Origin: UBA4744 sp963718995
GTDB lineage: Bacteria > Actinomycetota > Acidimicrobiia > Spongiisociales > UBA4744
Direction: 5' to 3'
DNA: 64,000 nt
NCBI GenBank assembly: GCA_963718995.1
Contig: CAVRAP010000020.1
Coordinates: 1 to 64,000, forward strand
The notes below the pieces were generated by a model, which did not search any database, was not told the origin of the DNA, and worked only from the letters and a program-made list of their open reading frames with translations. Made by a program: the position numbers and the translations under genes. Positions 60,610 through 64,000 of the stretch are shown here, in pieces; the stretch's first letter is position 1, and each line of letters opens with the position of its first letter.

Positions 60610-62274
60610 GTGGCGAAGTATGTGTTCGTAACGGGTGGTGTGGTCTCCAGTCTTGGGAAGGGGATCACGGCCTCATCTCTTGGCAGACTCCTCAAAGCTC
60701 GCGGCTTGAAAGTCGTCAATCAGAAGCTCGACCCATACATCAACGTTGATCCCGGAACGATGAACCCCTTCCAACATGGTGAGGTGTTCGTGACCGACGA
60801 CGGGGGTGAAACCGACCTCGATCTGGGTCACTACGAACGGTTCACCGGCGAAAACTTGCGCCGTGATTCCAACGTCACGACCGGATCCGTGTATCAAACT
60901 GTCATTCAGAAAGAACGGCGCGGTGACTACCTGGGTGACACGGTCCAGGTCATTCCCCACGTTACGAACGAGATCAAAGCACGGATCCGCCGGCTCGGGG
61001 CCCACGAGGACGTAGACGTCGTCATCACTGAAGTCGGCGGAACGGTCGGCGACATTGAGAGCTTGCCGTTTCTCGAGGCCATTCGCCAGATTCGCAAAGA
61101 CGTTGGCCGGTCAAACACGGTCTACCTGCACGTGACCCTGGTTCCCTACATCGCCTCGAGCGAGGAGATGAAGACCAAACCTACCCAGCACTCGGTGGCG
61201 GAGCTGCGGAGCCGGGGCATCCACCCGGATGTGATCGTGGTGAGGTCCGACCGGCCGGTCGACGATGCGGCCGTACGAAAGATCAGCTTGTTCTGCGATG
61301 TCGATGCGGATGCCGTGATCAACGCCACCGATGTAGCGGACGTCTATGCGGTGCCCTTGATGCTGCATCGGGGTGGACTCGACGATGTCGTATGCAGGAT
61401 TCTCGAGTTGGAAACAGAACGGCCCGATCTCGACACTTGGGAGGCGATGGTCGAACGCGCCGAACGCGCTTCGGAGAATGTGACGATCGGCCTGGTCGGC
61501 AAGTACGTAGATCTTCCGGATGCCTACCTGTCCGTTGTTGAGAGCCTCCGACACGGCGCTCTCGACAACGACGTGAAACTCGATCTGCGTTGGATCCCCA
61601 GCGACGATATGGACGGCCTGCTGGCAGCCGACCATCTGGTTGGTCTCGATGGGATAGTCGTGCCCGGAGGGTTCGGTATTCGCGGTATTGAAGGGAAAAT
61701 TGCTGCGGCCCGACATGCACGAGAAAACGGAATCCCGTACCTGGGGTTGTGCCTGGGACTGCAGTGTGCCGTCATCGAGTTCTCTCGATCGCAACTGGGT
61801 CTGGCCGGGGCGAATAGCGCCGAGTTTGATCCAACCTGCCCGCATCCAGTCATCGATCTGATGGAGAGTCAGCAAGACGTCTCCGATATGGGCGGAACCA
61901 TGAGGCTGGGAATCTATGCGGCCAAGCTGCAGGAGGGATCACTGGCCAGGACCCTCTACGGGAAAGAACTCATTTACGAACGGCACCGACATCGATACGA
62001 GGTCAACAACCGCTACCGGAAGGATCTCGAAGCTGCCGGTATGCGCCTGTCGGGGACCTCCCCCGATGACAACCTCGTAGAAATCGTTGAGATACCATCG
62101 CATCCGTTCTTCGTGGCCAGCCAGTTCCATCCGGAGTTCAAGTCGCGACCGGATGCTCCCCATCCGCTGTTCGCAGGGTTCATGGCCGCCGCGGCGCGGC
62201 ACCGGGAAGGGCTGCAACCGGTGGAGGATCGCGTCGGCCAACCGACTGCGGTCGGCGACCTGCCCCATCGGTGA
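60610..62274 (+). CDS. pyrG: CTP synthase
   Basis: 554 residues from GTG 60610. Synthetase domain: 'KYVFVTGGVVSSLGKGITAS', 'TDDGGETDLDLGHYERF', 'EVGGTVGDIESLPFLEAIRQ'. Glutaminase domain: the nucleophile in 'YLGLCLGLQCAVIEFSRSQL' and 'ASQFHPEFKSRPD' (His-Glu). It makes CTP from UTP, glutamine and ATP. Stop overlaps the next start (GTGA). The gene order recN-pyrG-Nudix-xerD matches M. tuberculosis. Confidence 0.97.
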   Translation: MAKYVFVTGGVVSSLGKGITASSLGRLLKARGLKVVNQKLDPYINVDPGTMNPFQHGEVFVTDDGGETDLDLGHYERFTGENLRRDSNVTTGSVYQTVIQKERRGDYLGDTVQVIPHVTNEIKARIRRLGAHEDVDVVITEVGGTVGDIESLPFLEAIRQIRKDVGRSNTVYLHVTLVPYIASSEEMKTKPTQHSVAELRSRGIHPDVIVVRSDRPVDDAAVRKISLFCDVDADAVINATDVADVYAVPLMLHRGGLDDVVCRILELETERPDLDTWEAMVERAERASENVTIGLVGKYVDLPDAYLSVVESLRHGALDNDVKLDLRWIPSDDMDGLLAADHLVGLDGIVVPGGFGIRGIEGKIAAARHARENGIPYLGLCLGLQCAVIEFSRSQLGLAGANSAEFDPTCPHPVIDLMESQQDVSDMGGTMRLGIYAAKLQEGSLARTLYGKELIYERHRHRYEVNNRYRKDLEAAGMRLSGTSPDDNLVEIVEIPSHPFFVASQFHPEFKSRPDAPHPLFAGFMAAAARHREGLQPVEDRVGQPTAVGDLPHR

Positions 62275-62814
62275 ATCGCGACCTCCGATATCTCGGAGAG
62301 CGGCACATTGCCACCACGTCGTTCTATGGAGATCGTTCGGCGTTTCTACGTCGCTCCGGATGGTCGCTTGGCCAAGCGGGAGATCATTCGCCATCCCGGA
62401 GCTGTGGCGGTTGTTCCTGTGATCGACGGAGATGTGGTGCTGATCTCCCAACACAGGGTGGCCATCGATTCCGATCTGCTCGAGATCCCGGCGGGGAAAT
62501 GCGACATCCCGGGCGAAGACCCGGAAACGACGGCGAGAAGGGAATGTGAAGAGGAGGTGGGCTACCGGCCGAAGCGGCTGACCCTTCTGCACACGTTCTA
62601 CACAACTCCGGGGTTCACGGACGAGTGCATCTGGTTGTATCTCGCAGAAGACCTTGAACCCGTTGAGTCCCGTCCGCAAGGAATCGAAGAGGAGCGGGCC
62701 GAGGTCGTGCGTATGCCAATCGATGAAGCATTGCGTAGGGTTCGAGACGGTGAGATTTTGGATGCCAAGACCCTGATTGGTCTCATGGCGATAGCGAAGG
62801 AGCAACGCTCGTGA
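62271..62814 (+). CDS. ADP-ribose pyrophosphatase-like Nudix hydrolase (frameshifted)
   Basis: About 180 residues. From GTG 62271 the first frame gives 'NRDLRYLGERHIATTSF', and after a one-base insertion near 62325-62331 the second gives 'MEIVRRFYVAPDGRLAKREI' and 'RHPGAVAVVPVIDGDVVLIS'. The Nudix box 'GKCDIPGEDPETTARRECEE' plus 'EVGY' has one extra residue between the first Gly and Glu (G-x6-E), as I recall for its M. tuberculosis counterpart Rv1700. It likely hydrolyses ADP-ribose. A downstream start near 62308 is possible but loses conserved residues. Overlaps ald by 4 bp. Confidence 0.85.
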
Positions 62815-63938
62815 TCATTGGTGTTCCCAAGGAGATAAAGCCGGCCGAGTTCCGGGTTGCCATTACCCCGGTTGGTGTTCGCGAACTGGTTGACCACGGT
62901 CACCAGGTGATCATCGAAACCGAAGCAGGTGAAGGATCGACGATCCACGACGAGGAATACGTTACCCAGGGGGCCTCGATCGTGCCGAGTGCGGACGAGG
63001 TCTTTTCGAGCGCCAACCTCATTTTGAAGGTGAAGGAGCCGCAAGCGGTCGAGGTTCCCAAGTTGCGACCCGGCCAGCTCCTCTTCACCTACCTGCACCT
63101 GGCTGCGTACCCGAAACTGGCCGAGGGGCTGTTGAAACAAGGAATTGTCGGTATCGCCTATGAGACCGTGCAATTGCCCGACCACAGCTTGCCCTTGCTC
63201 GCTCCGATGTCGGAAGTCGCCGGCCGCATGGCTACTCAGGCGGGCGCCTACTACCTGGAGAAGGCTCATCAGGGCCGGGGTGTACTGCTGGGAGGAGTGC
63301 CGGGCGTGATGCCCGCCAAGGTTGTGGTCATCGGCGCAGGCATCGCCGGTACCAATGCCGCAGTGATGGCCATGGGACTCCAGGCGATGGTGGTTGCGCT
63401 CGACAACGACATAGCCAAATTGCGAGCTCTCGACCTGCTCTACGGTGGCCAGATTCTGACCCTGTCCTCGAACCAGCTCACGATCGAGGAGCAAGTTCGC
63501 GACGCCGACCTCGTCATCGGCTCGGTGCTGGTTCCGGGCGCCAGCGCCCCCAAACTGGTTACCGAAGAGATGGTGCGTTCTATGAAACGAGGATCCGTAA
63601 TCGTCGATATCGCCATCGACCAGGGTGGGTGCTTCGAGACGAGCCGGGAAACCACGCACGAGCATCCGGTGTACGTGGTGCATGACGTAGTCCACTACGC
63701 CGTTGGGAATATTCCCGGCGCGGTGCCGCACACGTCAACTTATGCCCTTACGAACGCCACCCTCCCGTATGTGCTCACCATCGCCGACGAGGGAGTGCGG
63801 GCGGCCGTCGCCAATCATCCCGAGTTGCTGCCCGGGGTGAATGTGGTCGGAAGCGCGACCGTCAACCGGGCGGTGGCCGACAGCGTCGGGCAACCGTTCG
63901 AGGAGCCGACCAAGGCTCTGGCGGCATTTGCCGGATGA
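62811..63938 (+). CDS. ald: Alanine dehydrogenase
   Basis: 375 residues from GTG 62811: 'IIGVPKEIKPAEFRVAITPV', 'AYETVQLPDHSLPLLAPMSE', 'MPAKVVVIGAGIAGTNAAVM' (NAD-binding GxGxxG) and 'SVIVDIAIDQGGCFETSRET'. It catalyses L-alanine to pyruvate and ammonia with NAD+. The location after Nudix and before xerD is a variation on the M. tuberculosis order. Length is normal. Confidence 0.96.
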   Translation: MIIGVPKEIKPAEFRVAITPVGVRELVDHGHQVIIETEAGEGSTIHDEEYVTQGASIVPSADEVFSSANLILKVKEPQAVEVPKLRPGQLLFTYLHLAAYPKLAEGLLKQGIVGIAYETVQLPDHSLPLLAPMSEVAGRMATQAGAYYLEKAHQGRGVLLGGVPGVMPAKVVVIGAGIAGTNAAVMAMGLQAMVVALDNDIAKLRALDLLYGGQILTLSSNQLTIEEQVRDADLVIGSVLVPGASAPKLVTEEMVRSMKRGSVIVDIAIDQGGCFETSRETTHEHPVYVVHDVVHYAVGNIPGAVPHTSTYALTNATLPYVLTIADEGVRAAVANHPELLPGVNVVGSATVNRAVADSVGQPFEEPTKALAAFAG

Positions 63939-64000
63939 CCTCATCGCTGGCGGTAGGCGTGGAGGAGTTCCTCGCATTCCTCAGCGCTGAACGCGGCTTG
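63935..64000 (+). CDS. xerD: XerD-like tyrosine recombinase, N-terminal fragment (partial)
   Basis: The last 22 codons: 'MTSSLAVGVEEFLAFLSAER' and 'GL', overlapping the ald stop. 'VEEFLAFLSAERGLS' is the typical start of the SAM-like core-binding domain of XerC/XerD. The gene runs out of the window. The position downstream of recN-pyrG-Nudix supports XerD rather than XerC, following M. tuberculosis. Confidence 0.7.
   Translation, partial: MTSSLAVGVEEFLAFLSAERGL

Noticed and set aside
1..64000. CRISPR arrays, rRNA and tRNA genes
   Set aside because: No spaced direct repeats of CRISPR type and no tRNA T-loop or rRNA stretches were seen by eye. A covariance-model search would be needed to be sure for tRNA.

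Overview
The window is high-GC bacterial DNA with dense coding, many GTG/TTG starts and many 4-bp start/stop overlaps. It carries a complete Pup-proteasome locus (mpa, dop, pup, prcB, prcA, pafA, pafBC) followed by tatA-tatC-helY, and later tlyA-nadK-recN-pyrG-Nudix-ald-xerD. Both blocks follow the gene order of Mycobacterium tuberculosis, so the source is an actinobacterium. There are no mycolate genes and the accessory content differs from mycobacteria; an uncultured Acidimicrobiia-like lineage is my inference, not something the sequence proves. At least sixteen genes, including housekeeping genes such as mpa, dop and recN, are split by single-base indels that re-join cleanly in another frame. 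This looks like low-coverage or long-read sequence rather than real gene decay, so I annotate those genes over their full span.

Region 1-6.9 kb is accessory: a recombinase tail, a MazEF-type toxin-antitoxin pair, a VOC protein, a quinone oxidoreductase, a hemolysin-III protein, a DUF222-HNH protein with a perfect LexA box over its start codon, and a TetR regulator divergent from a truncated MFS gene. 6.9-11.5 kb is a BMP-type (nucleoside-like) ABC importer: lipoprotein, double ATPase and two permeases. 11.5-17.1 kb, mostly on the minus strand, holds CorA, two lipoproteins, a DUF1003 protein and a thiolase/DUF35 pair that lacks key cysteines. 17.1-24.3 kb carries two-subunit 2-oxoacid:ferredoxin oxidoreductase genes, a bifunctional formiminotransferase-cyclodeaminase and a cell-wall amidase. 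24.3-34.6 kb mixes a thioesterase, a Rossmann protein, a VIT1-like metal transporter, an NfnAB/SudAB-like flavoprotein pair, an AidB-like acyl-CoA dehydrogenase, an MFS transporter and small membrane proteins.

34.8-36.9 kb is a compact run of a micro membrane peptide, a TtuB-like sulfur carrier, TtuA and TrmI, predicted to make 2-thiolated T54 and m1A58 in the tRNA T-loop. It sits next to the proteasome locus (37.2-45.8 kb), so two ubiquitin-like proteins (Pup and TtuB-like) are encoded within 6 kb. Tat export, HelY, a lipid kinase, a DUF4193 protein and a polyprenol-phosphate mannosyltransferase-like enzyme follow. 52-57 kb has GNAT, Nudix, M20, DUF1015, HAD and rhomboid genes. 57-64 kb is the conserved tlyA-to-xerD block, and xerD is cut off by the window end.
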